A stretch of 53,364 nucleotides of DNA from Planctomycetales bacterium (lineage in GTDB: Bacteria > Planctomycetota > Planctomycetia > Pirellulales > Pirellulaceae). The notes under the pieces were generated by a model. The model had not been told where the DNA came from. It did not search any database and was given only the letters and a program-made list of their open reading frames with translations. This document shows, piece by piece, positions 43,232-51,830 of this stretch (position 1 is the first letter of the stretch; every line of letters begins with the position of its first letter). The stretch is from positions 1-53,364 of the forward strand of contig JAGQPF010000480.1 of NCBI GenBank assembly GCA_020426845.1, in the 5' to 3' direction. Both the position numbers and the translations under genes were made by a program.

Positions 43232-43963
43232 ATGACTGAACTGGATGCTGAACCATTTGACGTCGTCGCCGTTGGCGCTCATCCCGACGACGTTGAGATC
43301 GCCTGCGGCGGCACACTCGCCAAACTGGCTCGCCAAGGCTACCGGGTTGGCATCGTGGATCTGACGGACGGCGAGCCCACTCCCGGCTCGCCCGGCCCCG
43401 ACGCGCGGCGCCGCGAAGCCGCCTGCGCGGCGGAAAAGCTCGGCGTCGCCAAGCGGATTGTCATGGACATGCCCAACCGACGCCTGTTCGACTGCTTTGA
43501 AGCGCGCGTCGAGCTGGCCAAAGTGTTTCGCCGGCTCCGACCCAACATCGTGATCGGGTTTGGGGACAAGACGCCGATGGCGTCTCCCGATCACTGGCAA
43601 GCGATGCAGATCACCGACGCCGCCGTGTTCTATTCGCGGCTCACGAAGTGGGACAACGTGTTCGACCACCTGCCGGTCCACACGATTCAGCGGCAACTCT
43701 ACTTTCGGCTCGCTTTCGAGCCGGCGACGCTGGAGGGTTTTCCCAGCCACTTCACGGTCGACATCTCCGAGACCCTCGAAGCCAAGCTCGATTCGATCCG
43801 CTGTTACGAGTCACAATTTCCGCCCGCCAAGGCTCACGTGTTTGACCGAGTTCGCGGCGCCGCGCTGATTCAGGGCGCTGCCGCCGGATTTCATGCGGGC
43901 GAGAACTTCGTCTCCACCCGAATGCTCGGCGCCGACGACTTGGTGAAATTCATCGGGCTCTAG
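43232..43963 (+). CDS. PIG-L/LmbE-family GlcNAc-type deacetylase (BshB-like)
   Basis: CCGGAG lies upstream of the ATG at 43232; the product has 243 aa. The zinc site is visible as AHPDDVE (His/Asp/Asp) near residue 17 and PDHWQA with a third His near 120, typical of LmbE/PIG-L. GDGEPTPG-like and [12 protein letters not shown] match the bacillithiol biosynthesis BshB1 and MshB-type subgroups. The enzymes hydrolyse N-acetyl groups of sugar conjugates such as GlcNAc-malate. Here it may serve thiol biosynthesis or glycan processing. It is 20 bp after glnE and overlaps the convergent enolase-superfamily gene by 14 bp at its 3' end. Confidence 0.92.
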   Translation: MTELDAEPFDVVAVGAHPDDVEIACGGTLAKLARQGYRVGIVDLTDGEPTPGSPGPDARRREAACAAEKLGVAKRIVMDMPNRRLFDCFEARVELAKVFRRLRPNIVIGFGDKTPMASPDHWQAMQITDAAVFYSRLTKWDNVFDHLPVHTIQRQLYFRLAFEPATLEGFPSHFTVDISETLEAKLDSIRCYESQFPPAKAHVFDRVRGAALIQGAAAGFHAGENFVSTRMLGADDLVKFIGL

Positions 43964-45059
43964 CCGTCCAATGGTTCGCGGGTGCGGGCAGCACGGCAAG
44001 CCGATCCTCATCGACGTGGATGCCGATGCCCGGCGAATCGGGAACGGCAATCTCTCCGCCCTCCATCTCGGGCTGTCCCTTCACCCACGTCATCCATCCA
44101 CGTCCCGATTCGGCGAGCGGCTGCGGATCCAGCGCCGCCAACGCGTGCAACGACCATAGCTCCGCCCCGCGATGGGGACAGACGCGGAGCCCGTGCTCGG
44201 CGCCGATTTCATAAATCCGCACGAGCTGCGTGAGCCCGCCGCACCAACAGACATCGGGTTGCAGCACCTCGTGCAAACGCTCGCTGGCCAAATGTTCAAA
44301 CGCGGCCGCGGTGTATTCGTGCTCCCCGCCCGCGATCGGCAGCGGACTCTTGTCAACCAACTCGCGATAGCCAGCCAAGTCGTCAATCGGCAACGGCTCC
44401 TCCAGCCAACTCAAATGGTAAGGCGCCAGCCGCTCGGCCACGCTCAAGGCCGTCGGCAACGACCACTGCATCCAGGCGTCCGCCATCAGCTCGACCTCGT
44501 GGCCCAACAGCTCGCGCGCCGCCGCGACTCGCGACTCCACCCGGTCGACAAAGTCCGCTGCTGCAGCATCCGAGGATTGATCCGACTCGCCACCCACCAT
44601 CGCCTCGAGGTGCAGTTTGTAGCCGCGGTGACCGCGGCCGGCAACCTCGCGCAGTTGCCCGTCATTCCAGACCGTGACATACGTGGGCAAGCGTTCGTGG
44701 CGCCGACCGCCCAGCAGTTCGGACACCGGCAGCGACTCGGCTCGGCCTTTCAAGTCCCAGAGGGCGAGGTCGACACCGCTGATAGCCATCAGCACCAGCC
44801 CCTTTTGACCGTAAGCCAGCGTGCGACGGTACATTCGCTCCCACAGCGTTTCGATCTCCAGGGGGTCGAGCCCCAGCAGCATGTCGCGCAACACGGTCTG
44901 GACGACATGAATCGAGGCAAATCCACCCCCGCCCACTCCGTATCCGGTCAAACCGGCGTCGGTGTCGACGGCAATCAGAATTTGGCCCAGGTCGGTGCGC
45001 CAGTCGGGTGGAGAGGATTCGCAATAGGGCTGACAAGCGCGTACGTTCGTGATCTTCAT
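43950..45059 (-). CDS. Enolase-superfamily (mandelate racemase type) protein
   Basis: From the ATG at 45059 the product has 369 aa with an N-terminal capping domain and a TIM barrel (residues ~120-340). Metal ligands are in DAWMQW (Asp), LEEPLP (Glu) and IAGGEHEYT (Glu), and a catalytic His in CPHRGAEL, the pattern of the MR or glucarate/galactonate dehydratase subgroups. The barrel Lys is not in a KxK (YKLHLEA), so the subgroup differs from the neighbour at 38301. Sugar-acid dehydration is the likeliest reaction, fitting the sugar catabolism in this region. It overlaps the deacetylase gene by 14 bp and is 39 bp from the hydrolase gene upstream. Confidence 0.88.
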   Translation of the reverse strand: MKITNVRACQPYCESSPPDWRTDLGQILIAVDTDAGLTGYGVGGGGFASIHVVQTVLRDMLLGLDPLEIETLWERMYRRTLAYGQKGLVLMAISGVDLALWDLKGRAESLPVSELLGGRRHERLPTYVTVWNDGQLREVAGRGHRGYKLHLEAMVGGESDQSSDAAAADFVDRVESRVAAARELLGHEVELMADAWMQWSLPTALSVAERLAPYHLSWLEEPLPIDDLAGYRELVDKSPLPIAGGEHEYTAAAFEHLASERLHEVLQPDVCWCGGLTQLVRIYEIGAEHGLRVCPHRGAELWSLHALAALDPQPLAESGRGWMTWVKGQPEMEGGEIAVPDSPGIGIHVDEDRLAVLPAPANHWTARAR

Positions 45060-45098
45060 GGTTGCATGTGGTTCAGCGACGGATGCATTAACATGCGG

Positions 45099-46799
45099 TT
45101 AGGGCGCCTTGCCCCACCCAGCCATTTCGGTCGACACAAGGAACGCCATGGCGCCGCCGCGAGGATCAGGACCAAGAATGGCCCGTCTCAAATAGTACTC
45201 GTCGAACTGCTTCTGCTTGCCGGTGCCGGTGCAGACATCAATCAGGTTGCCCGACTCACCGACCCGCAGGCGCACCGCGCGCCAGCCGCGTTGGATGGCA
45301 GCGTCGAATTCTTGCTCCGGAATCCATCCTCGGTCGACGGCGCGGCGGCAGGCGAACAGGATCATGCAAGTGGCCGTCAGCTCGCGATAGGCGTCGGGGC
45401 GGTCAATGATCTGGCGCCAACAGCCGTCCCGATCTTGATACTGAATCAGTGTGCGCAGGTGCCGCGTCAATGACACCTTCAGCAGCTCGTGCGCCGAGTG
45501 ACTCGCGGGCATCGCCGACAGGGTCCAAGCGAGTCCCAGAGCGGGAAAACCGTTGCCGCGGCCCCAGGCCGCCTCATTCCCCGGATGATGTCGGTAGAGG
45601 CCATCGGCTCTCCAACACAGCTGCTGCATGAACTTGACATGCCGCAAGCAGGCAGCAAAATATCGCTCGTCTCCCGTCACTCGCCCCGCTTCCGCCAGCA
45701 GCGGTGTGCTCATGAAGACGGCGTCGCTCATTTCGGCATGGAACGGCATCGCCTGCTTCGGAGTGCCGTCCGATTCAAACCCCAATTCCGCGGTGGCCGT
45801 AAGCTCCTTTCGCAATGGCTCCTGTTCTCCCTCGGGCACAAGCCGAGTCAACTCGGCCAACAGCAGCCGGCCAGCGACCTCGCTGCCGTTTTTTGGCGCC
45901 GCGTGCGGTTGCTTGGCCCAGGCAAGGACTCGCGCCAGCTCGGGCCCGGATGTTTGCGATGCGTCGCCGGTTGTCGCCGCTTCGCGTCGCAACCGACTCA
46001 CGGTCGCCAGCGCAGGGATGTAGTGAAGTTGCAACGGTTGCCCGTAGTGCGGAGCGAGTTGCGCAGCGACCTCTTCCGGCGAGCGGCGCAACCGCCGCAG
46101 GCAGGCTTGGCGAGCGGCAGACGGCGGCAAGGGGCGGCTGAGCAGTTGAGCGACCCAAGCCGTCTTTTCCCCGGCTTCGACCCGCAATGCGGGAATGGCG
46201 CCGACGCCGGCCAGCTCGTGGGCGCCGCTGCAGGCCCATAGCGACTTCGGCGCCGATTCGTCGGCGCTGACGTCCAACGGCTCCAGCCAACTGCCGAGCT
46301 GCTTGATGGAGGTGGGGTGAGCAAAAACGCGAGCGGGCGCCGCCGGATCGTCGGCGATCCGCACGAACACCAGCAGGTCGATGCCCTGGAGCGGGAGCCA
46401 ACGCCAAAGCGCATGCCGAAAGTCGTCCACCGTCTCGTACGCCTCACCCGCCGGCGGAAAACCGCGGTCGAGCGGCGCCTTGGCCAGCAGCCAGCTCGCG
46501 CTGGCCGCAATTCCGGTCGCCTGCTGCTGCAGCAGCTTCAATTCCGTCTTGCCACCGCCTTCCAGCACAAAGCAGACGTGAGGCGTCTCGTCGTCAACCA
46601 GTGACAACGCCTTGTCACTTAGCAGGACCTCCAGCGGCTCGCGTCGCGAGGCGCCGGGAAGCGCAGGCCAACGTCCGATCACCGTTGGACGGAGGCCGGA
46701 AGTCTGCTGAGCCGCGGCGGGAGCAGCCAGCAGCAGCGCGCCGGCCATTCCCAACAGGACCGCACGCATCGGTGCTTTGAGACATTGGGTGTGGTGCAT
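45099..46799 (-). CDS. Secreted glycoside hydrolase family 88/105-type protein
   Basis: The product has 566 aa from the ATG at 46799, or 556 from 46769; the second places the signal peptide (MRAVLLGMAGALLLAAPAAA) first. Residues ~30-260 are a variable N-terminal region, and ~280-560 an (alpha/alpha)6-barrel. Motifs of unsaturated glucuronyl/rhamnogalacturonyl hydrolases are visible: AEMSDAVFMSTPLLAEAG, AWGRGNGFPALGLAWTL, a catalytic-Asp candidate in QDRDGCWRQIID, and GTGKQKQFDEYYLR. The family removes unsaturated uronic acids from oligosaccharides by hydration. This fits the polysaccharide-degrading theme. No strong RBS is visible at either ATG. A weak TATACT-like -10 lies ~80 bp upstream. 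Confidence 0.85.
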   Translation of the reverse strand: MHHTQCLKAPMRAVLLGMAGALLLAAPAAAQQTSGLRPTVIGRWPALPGASRREPLEVLLSDKALSLVDDETPHVCFVLEGGGKTELKLLQQQATGIAASASWLLAKAPLDRGFPPAGEAYETVDDFRHALWRWLPLQGIDLLVFVRIADDPAAPARVFAHPTSIKQLGSWLEPLDVSADESAPKSLWACSGAHELAGVGAIPALRVEAGEKTAWVAQLLSRPLPPSAARQACLRRLRRSPEEVAAQLAPHYGQPLQLHYIPALATVSRLRREAATTGDASQTSGPELARVLAWAKQPHAAPKNGSEVAGRLLLAELTRLVPEGEQEPLRKELTATAELGFESDGTPKQAMPFHAEMSDAVFMSTPLLAEAGRVTGDERYFAACLRHVKFMQQLCWRADGLYRHHPGNEAAWGRGNGFPALGLAWTLSAMPASHSAHELLKVSLTRHLRTLIQYQDRDGCWRQIIDRPDAYRELTATCMILFACRRAVDRGWIPEQEFDAAIQRGWRAVRLRVGESGNLIDVCTGTGKQKQFDEYYLRRAILGPDPRGGAMAFLVSTEMAGWGKAP

Positions 46800-46936
46800 G
46801 GTGAATCAATCAGTGAAGAGGGAGAAGCCGGGGAGAGGCAGCGGGAGAGTTGGGCGCGTGTTGACAACGCCGTCCGCAAGTATAGCGGGTTGCGACTCGC
46901 GACGGTCGCCTTGCTCTCCTCCGGGCGAAGCCCGAC

Positions 46937-46979
46937 AGGTCCTCCTTGCCTCACAAGGGTTGCGATGGAGGCCCGACAG
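46937..46979. repeat. Palindromic dispersed repeat, copy C (degenerate, intergenic)
   Basis: AGGTCCTCCTTGCCTCACAAGG, then TTGCGATGGAGGCCCGACA, matches the palindrome at 621-673 with a short internal deletion (GTCGCC lost). It lies in the 299-bp gap between the GH105 gene start (46799) and the kinase-Hsp70 stop (47099). The rest of that gap shows no gene. Confidence 0.7.
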
Positions 46980-47098
46980 ATCCACCGAGCCTCAGCTAAC
47001 TAACCGGGACGAACCGCAGCGCCCCGTCTTGCCCGTGGCCGCCGTTGAGACACTCTGTGATAGGAGAGAGTCCGACCGGGCTCTTGGCGTGCAGTCGG

Positions 47099-49624
47099 TC
47101 ACCCCAACGTGCTGCAGAGCGTCATCGTCTCGACCCACTCGCGCCACCTGGCGAGTTGGTGGTGCGTCAAAGCGTGCTCGCGGACGAGCTCACGAGTGAC
47201 CCGGAAACCGATGGCCGCGGACTCGACGTAGACCGTCACGCGGCCGCTGGGAGCGCATTGAAATTCCACGTCGAACTGGGTGCCGATTGGCAGGCCGGGA
47301 GGCAAATCCGAAATCACGCACCGCCCCACGGACGTGCAGCGATCCGCATCCACATGCTCGCCTTGGAGCATTTGGATCATCAGCGAATCTTGTCCTTCCC
47401 GAAACGTCTTGAAGGTTCGCCGCGTGGCCGCCGGCAACTTGGCGCCGCGAGGAATCAGCACGGCGTTGCACCGCCGCTGGGTCTTGCTCTCAATGCCGAC
47501 GAGCCCCAGGCTGTTGGCCGCCGCATCCTCCACTTCGACCAACGGTCGGCGGCCGTCGGCGCGACTGCGTTGGAAGCTCGCTTGCAGCGCAGCCCCCTTT
47601 GCCACGCACGAGGCGGGAAGCTGTTGAATTGGCGTCTTTCCGGCGGATGCCTTGAGCGCATCCAACACGCCAGCCGCTTGCGTTGCCTGACCGGCCAACA
47701 CAATCCGATCGAGCTCGCTCCAATCACAGCCCGCTTGCTGCAGGACACATTCCACCTCTTCGGTGACCTGCCGGATCAGGTGAGCGGTGAGCTGCTGGAA
47801 CCGGGTTTCGGAAACGGTGAGCAGGATGCGGCCGTAAGCGTCATTGAACGCCAACTTCGCCTCGCCATGTGCGGAGACGTGATGCTTGGCGCGCTCGCAG
47901 TTGCTGGCGATCTCTCGCAGCGCGCCGTCCACCAGTCGCGGGTCCGGACCGTCGCCGGCCACGATTTGATCGGCCATCACATCGGCCAGCACATCGTCCC
48001 AATCGTCGCCGCCCAACGAGGGCACGCCATGAATGGCCGCCGTCGTCAGCCTGCCCGGCTCGTAATCGTATACACCGACATCCAGTTTGCCGGCGCCCAG
48101 GTCGACGCAAAGCATTCGCGAGGGACGCTCGACCGAGAAATTGGCGTCGCAAACCAGCGACAACATGGCCGCCGTGGGCTCGTTGATCAGGTCGACCACA
48201 TCGACGCCGCCGATGTAGGCCACATCCTCGACCGCCTTGCGATGCGCGTCATTGAAGCCCGCCGGCACGGCGAACACCGCCTCGCGAAACGGGCTGTTCA
48301 TCTGTCCCTGAGCGTCGATGCCAATCCGCCCCAAAATCAAGGCGAGCAGCACCTCGGGCGGATAGTGTGCTCCGTCGATTTCGTGGCTGTATTGAGCGGC
48401 CCCCAGTTGTCGCTTGATCCGCCAGGCAACTTGCGTCGTGTCGCCGACTCGCTCCAATGCAGGACGGCCGACGGCGATGTTCATGCCGGACAGCGCGACC
48501 GCAGTCGGCACGGCCTCGGCGCCGCTGCGTCCCAGCACCGCGGGCTCGCCGCGCTGGACGCTGGCAATCATGCACTTCGACGAGCCGATGTCGACTCCCA
48601 GCGGACGTTGCGGTCGGCGCTCGCTCGGCAATTGAAGGCGGAACCGAGTGCTCTCGGCGCTGGCCTGACCCGACAGTCCGGCCGTCAGCTCGCTGATCAA
48701 CCCCTGCATCGAATCCTGGCGATCAACCGCGCGTTTGGCGATCATTCTGCGGAACAACACGTCCAGCCAAGACGGCACCTCCGGCCGCGACTCGCGAAGC
48801 GACGGCGCCGGCTGCTCGGCATGCGCCATCAACACCTGCATCACGTTGCCATCGAACACCGGCCGGCCCGTCAACAGATAATGCAGCGTGCATCCCAGCG
48901 AGTAGATGTCGCACCGGTGGTCCACCTCCGTCGCGTTCCGGGCCTGCTCGGGCGACATGTAGTTGACCGTGCCCATGATGATCCCGGTCTGAGTCAAGTC
49001 GCTCGGCCCCGACTCGTTCTCAAAGCGTGCCGTGCCGAGATCCAGGATCTTGACGACTCCGTCGGAGTCCATGATCAGATTGCTGGGCTTGATGTCGCGA
49101 TGGATCACATTTCGCGAGTGCGCGTAGGACAGCCCGGTCGCCGCCTGCATCACATAATCCACCGCCTTGTCGACGGTGACAGGTCCATGTCGCTCAACCA
49201 GCATCGTCAGCGACAGCCCCTCGACGTACTCCATCACAAGGTAGTGGACGCCGCCGTGCTCTCCGGCGTCAAACGCTGTGACGATATTCGGATGAAACAG
49301 CTTGGCCGCCGCCTTCATCTCGCGGCGAAAACGCCGCACCGCCTCGGGGTCCCGCATCGTGGCGGGTGAGAGCATCTTCAACGCCACCAGACGCTCCATT
49401 TGGCGGTGGCGGGCTTTGAAGACGCGGCCGTTTCCGCCCGCTCCGATCCTGCGCAACAGCACATACTCGCCAATGACCGGCTGCCGCGGCCCCAACGAAA
49501 AATCGTCGTCCTCCTCCGGCTCCACGGGAAGCGGCAACTCGCCCGACGCCGACGGCGCCGTCAACATCAACTCTTCGATCGGCACTTCGCGAGTTTCCCC
49601 ACTATCGTCATGGATACCGGCCAT
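47099..49624 (-). CDS. Ser/Thr protein kinase fused to an Hsp70/DnaK-type ATPase
   Basis: The ATG at 49624 gives 841 aa and no membrane span. The kinase domain (residues ~52-325) is complete: GAGGNG loop, Lys83 (VALKML), HRDIKPSN (175-182), DLG instead of DFG (195-197) and GTVNYMSPEQAR. Residues ~360-841 resemble Hsp70: GVDIGSSKC (phosphate-1), NEPTAAMLS, CVDLGAGKLDVGVYD (phosphate-2), a weakened adenosine motif LAGQATQAAGVLDAL, and a beta-sandwich substrate-binding segment (ISDLPPGLPIGTQFDVEFQ). The helical lid is largely missing. A single-chain kinase-chaperone would act on misfolded or client proteins or be autoregulated; the function is unknown. It is 190 bp upstream of a terminator-bounded gene. 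Confidence 0.92.
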   Translation of the reverse strand: MAGIHDDSGETREVPIEELMLTAPSASGELPLPVEPEEDDDFSLGPRQPVIGEYVLLRRIGAGGNGRVFKARHRQMERLVALKMLSPATMRDPEAVRRFRREMKAAAKLFHPNIVTAFDAGEHGGVHYLVMEYVEGLSLTMLVERHGPVTVDKAVDYVMQAATGLSYAHSRNVIHRDIKPSNLIMDSDGVVKILDLGTARFENESGPSDLTQTGIIMGTVNYMSPEQARNATEVDHRCDIYSLGCTLHYLLTGRPVFDGNVMQVLMAHAEQPAPSLRESRPEVPSWLDVLFRRMIAKRAVDRQDSMQGLISELTAGLSGQASAESTRFRLQLPSERRPQRPLGVDIGSSKCMIASVQRGEPAVLGRSGAEAVPTAVALSGMNIAVGRPALERVGDTTQVAWRIKRQLGAAQYSHEIDGAHYPPEVLLALILGRIGIDAQGQMNSPFREAVFAVPAGFNDAHRKAVEDVAYIGGVDVVDLINEPTAAMLSLVCDANFSVERPSRMLCVDLGAGKLDVGVYDYEPGRLTTAAIHGVPSLGGDDWDDVLADVMADQIVAGDGPDPRLVDGALREIASNCERAKHHVSAHGEAKLAFNDAYGRILLTVSETRFQQLTAHLIRQVTEEVECVLQQAGCDWSELDRIVLAGQATQAAGVLDALKASAGKTPIQQLPASCVAKGAALQASFQRSRADGRRPLVEVEDAAANSLGLVGIESKTQRRCNAVLIPRGAKLPAATRRTFKTFREGQDSLMIQMLQGEHVDADRCTSVGRCVISDLPPGLPIGTQFDVEFQCAPSGRVTVYVESAAIGFRVTRELVREHALTHHQLARWREWVETMTLCSTLG

Positions 49625-49726
49625 AGGGTCTCCTGATAGGGGGGAAAGGGAAGTGGAGATGGGGCCTCAATCCCCACCCAACGCATGATTGTACTGCGGC
49701 AGAATCGCAGGGTGAAGAATGAAAAA

Positions 49727-49751
49727 CGCCCGGACCGACGACGTCCGGGCG
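49727..49751 (-). terminator. Rho-independent terminator
   Basis: On the minus strand CGCCCGGAC and GTCCGGGCG form a 9-bp perfect stem with a 7-nt loop, followed by TTTTTC. It lies 63 bp downstream of the stop of the gene ending at 49815 and fits termination of that transcript before the kinase-Hsp70 gene. Confidence 0.85.
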
Positions 49752-49814
49752 CAACGAATTTATGGTCTTCGTGGAGTGGGCAGCCTTGCCCGCATCTTCG
49801 TCCACTCGTGCGGA

Positions 49815-50423
49815 CTACTGCCCCACGCTGCTACGGATCGTCGATCGAATGGGCGGCGGCAGTGTCGAGGTGGCGCTCGAGCTGTTGGAAATGCGAGTCA
49901 GCTTCCAGCGGATGCCGCCGGGCGCGGATTCCGAAACCCAACTCATGTCAGGCACCATCGTCATCGACTCCAGTGCGTGCACTTGGACACTAGCCTGCCC
50001 CCACTGCGTGTTGACTTTCACGGCGGACAGATCCACTGCCCCCGTAATGCTGTCGCCGTTGAGCATTGCGATCGTCGTGCGCTCATTGGCTTCGGAGGCA
50101 AAGCGGATGCCCGCAATCGTCGTCAGCGGCACCTCGATTTCGCCGAAGACAGTGCTGATGGTCAACTTATCCAACTCGGCAGCGGCGCCAACGAAGGTCA
50201 GATTGTCCTTGAGACGCAGGCTGATTTGAGGAGCCGCCATGACGTCTTGCGGCTCCTGCTTCAGCTCCTGCGCCTCCTCGGGCTTGGCCTCCTCGGGCTT
50301 CGCGTCCTTCTTTGCACGCGACTTGGCCGCTTGGTCGGGTTTTTCGTTCTTCGTCGCGGGCTCTTGAGCGACGGCGACGCTAACCACACAAGTCAACAAT
50401 AGACAAGCCACGAATCGTTTCAT
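49815..50423 (-). CDS. Secreted protein of unknown function
   Basis: From the ATG at 50423 (GAGGAG upstream) the product has 202 aa; a second ATG at 50444 is possible. A signal peptide (MKRFVACLLLTCVVSVAVAQE) is followed by a Lys/Glu/Ala-rich low-complexity stretch (residues ~21-60) and a beta-rich domain (ISLRLKDNLTFVGAAAELDKL, ISTVFGEIEVPLTTIAGIRF, TTIAMLNGDSITGAVDLSAV). Such small, repeated beta-strand pairs of the 'fG-I-PL--I--I-F' type occur in many planctomycete exported proteins without a known function. A terminator follows. The upstream part of the larger frame has no coding support. Confidence 0.72.
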   Translation of the reverse strand: MKRFVACLLLTCVVSVAVAQEPATKNEKPDQAAKSRAKKDAKPEEAKPEEAQELKQEPQDVMAAPQISLRLKDNLTFVGAAAELDKLTISTVFGEIEVPLTTIAGIRFASEANERTTIAMLNGDSITGAVDLSAVKVNTQWGQASVQVHALESMTMVPDMSWVSESAPGGIRWKLTRISNSSSATSTLPPPIRSTIRSSVGQ

Positions 50424-50676
50424 TTTCGGCTGACTCCTCTTCATCAGACATCCCTCGCCGATGCCGTGGCGGGGAAGGGAACACTCGGGGGACGCTGGCC
50501 AGATTGGCCTGCAAACCCGTCCATAGTTGTTCGAGCACGCCGCGAAGTCAAAGAATTCCCGCGAGGTTCGCCGGAAATCAAAACGGCCCCATGGGAGAGG
50601 AAACGAGTCGGCTGGGCCGAGATGACGGGAAAGGCAGTTTTTCAGTGCGGAGGAGGAGGTCGCGGACCGTGGCGGC

Positions 50677-51420
50677 TCATTGCAGGCGCCGAAACGTTTG
50701 CACCACGATCGGCTCGACCGGGAATCGCACGAAGTCGTCCACGTCGGTCGTCGGCACTTTGGCAAGCGCGTCGAGGATCTCCATGCCCTCCACGACCCGG
50801 CCAAAGACGCAGTAGCCGTTGCCCCCGACAACCACCTCGTCCGGCTTGTCCTGATGGTCGAAGTGAGGGTTGTCGGTCAGATTCACAAAGAACTGCGAAG
50901 TCGCGCTATCGGGGAACGACGGATCGCGGCTCATCGCAACCGTGCCCCGCACATTGCTCAGACCGTTGTTGGACTCGTTTCGCACCGACCAGCGTGTGCT
51001 CGTCGGCTGGCGATCGGCGCCGAACCCGCCGCCGATCAGAATGTTCTCGTCCACATAGTGAATCAACGAGTTGTTGTAGAGCTCGAGGTCCACATAGTTG
51101 CTCATGAAGTTATGAACCGTGCTCGGCGCTTTCTGAGGAAACAATTCCAACAACACGCGGCCTTGCGCGAGCACCAATTCGACCCGGACCACCTCCGCGG
51201 ACGCCGCCGCAGTTTGCGTGGCAGTCGGCGAATCCCCAACCGCTTCGGCGGTGGGACCTCCGTCCGAGTCGGCAGGCTCGGGTTCGGTGGACGCGGAAGT
51301 CGAGCCCGGAGGCTCGATGTGGGCGGTCGGCACTTCGCCGCCGCACCCGACCAGGACGGCCAATAGCAACAATGGCAATGGAGTCGCATTCCGTGCGAGG
51401 GAGTAGATGTGACGCGTCAT
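50677..51420 (-). CDS. Cyclophilin-type peptidyl-prolyl isomerase lipoprotein
   Basis: The product has 247 aa from the ATG at 51420 (or 251 aa from 51432). A lipoprotein signal (LLLLAVLVGC, Cys ~28) and a Glu/Ser/Thr/Pro-rich linker are followed by a cyclophilin domain (~residues 80-247): VELVLAQGRVLLELFPQKAPSTVHNF, MSRDPSFPDSATSQFFVNLTDN and VFGRVVEGMEILDALAKVP. Several active-site residues of cyclophilin A (R55, F60, Q63) are at least partly replaced (for instance the F-x-x-Q-G-G-D block is not canonical), so isomerase activity may be weak. It would act on periplasmic or outer-membrane-associated proteins. It is 253 bp upstream of the 49815-50423 gene on the same strand. Confidence 0.85.
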   Translation of the reverse strand: MTRHIYSLARNATPLPLLLLAVLVGCGGEVPTAHIEPPGSTSASTEPEPADSDGGPTAEAVGDSPTATQTAAASAEVVRVELVLAQGRVLLELFPQKAPSTVHNFMSNYVDLELYNNSLIHYVDENILIGGGFGADRQPTSTRWSVRNESNNGLSNVRGTVAMSRDPSFPDSATSQFFVNLTDNPHFDHQDKPDEVVVGGNGYCVFGRVVEGMEILDALAKVPTTDVDDFVRFPVEPIVVQTFRRLQ

Positions 51421-51783
51421 GCGTGTCCCCATGATAATTGGTTGTGGCAACATGCCCATCCGGCCGATGACTGCGGCGCCGATTGCGTTCGCATCGCCTC
51501 ACTGGCATCCCCGCCCACTATGGACCATCCACCCTTTGCACCGCAACCTCGGTTTCTCCCATGCATATCGAACATTCCGCAACTTCGCTGCGGTGACGCG
51601 GTTGCCGAGCAGTTTCCCGGCCGCCTTTGCCTGCTTTGATTGACGGCCTGCTTGACTCGAAGTATCGTCAATTCGTGCATTGACAGCGGGATTTCCGCGA
51701 GCGGAATTTTGATGATGGGAATATCCATGTTAGGTCGCCGTCAAGGCAGTTTCGCTCGACCAATGCAATCCCACCAAAGCCGC

Positions 51784-51830
51784 CCGGTCCCGCCGACCTC
51801 ACAAGGGTCGCCTGCGATGGAGGCCCGACT
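51784..51830. repeat. Palindromic dispersed repeat, copy D (at the start of the proline-rich gene)
   Basis: CGGTCCCGCCGACCTCACAAGG, then GTCGCCTGCGATGGAGGCCCGAC. The repeat is read as PPTSQGSPAMEARL, a third reading phase. It contains an in-frame ATG (51817) just before the likely signal peptide. Confidence 0.8.
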
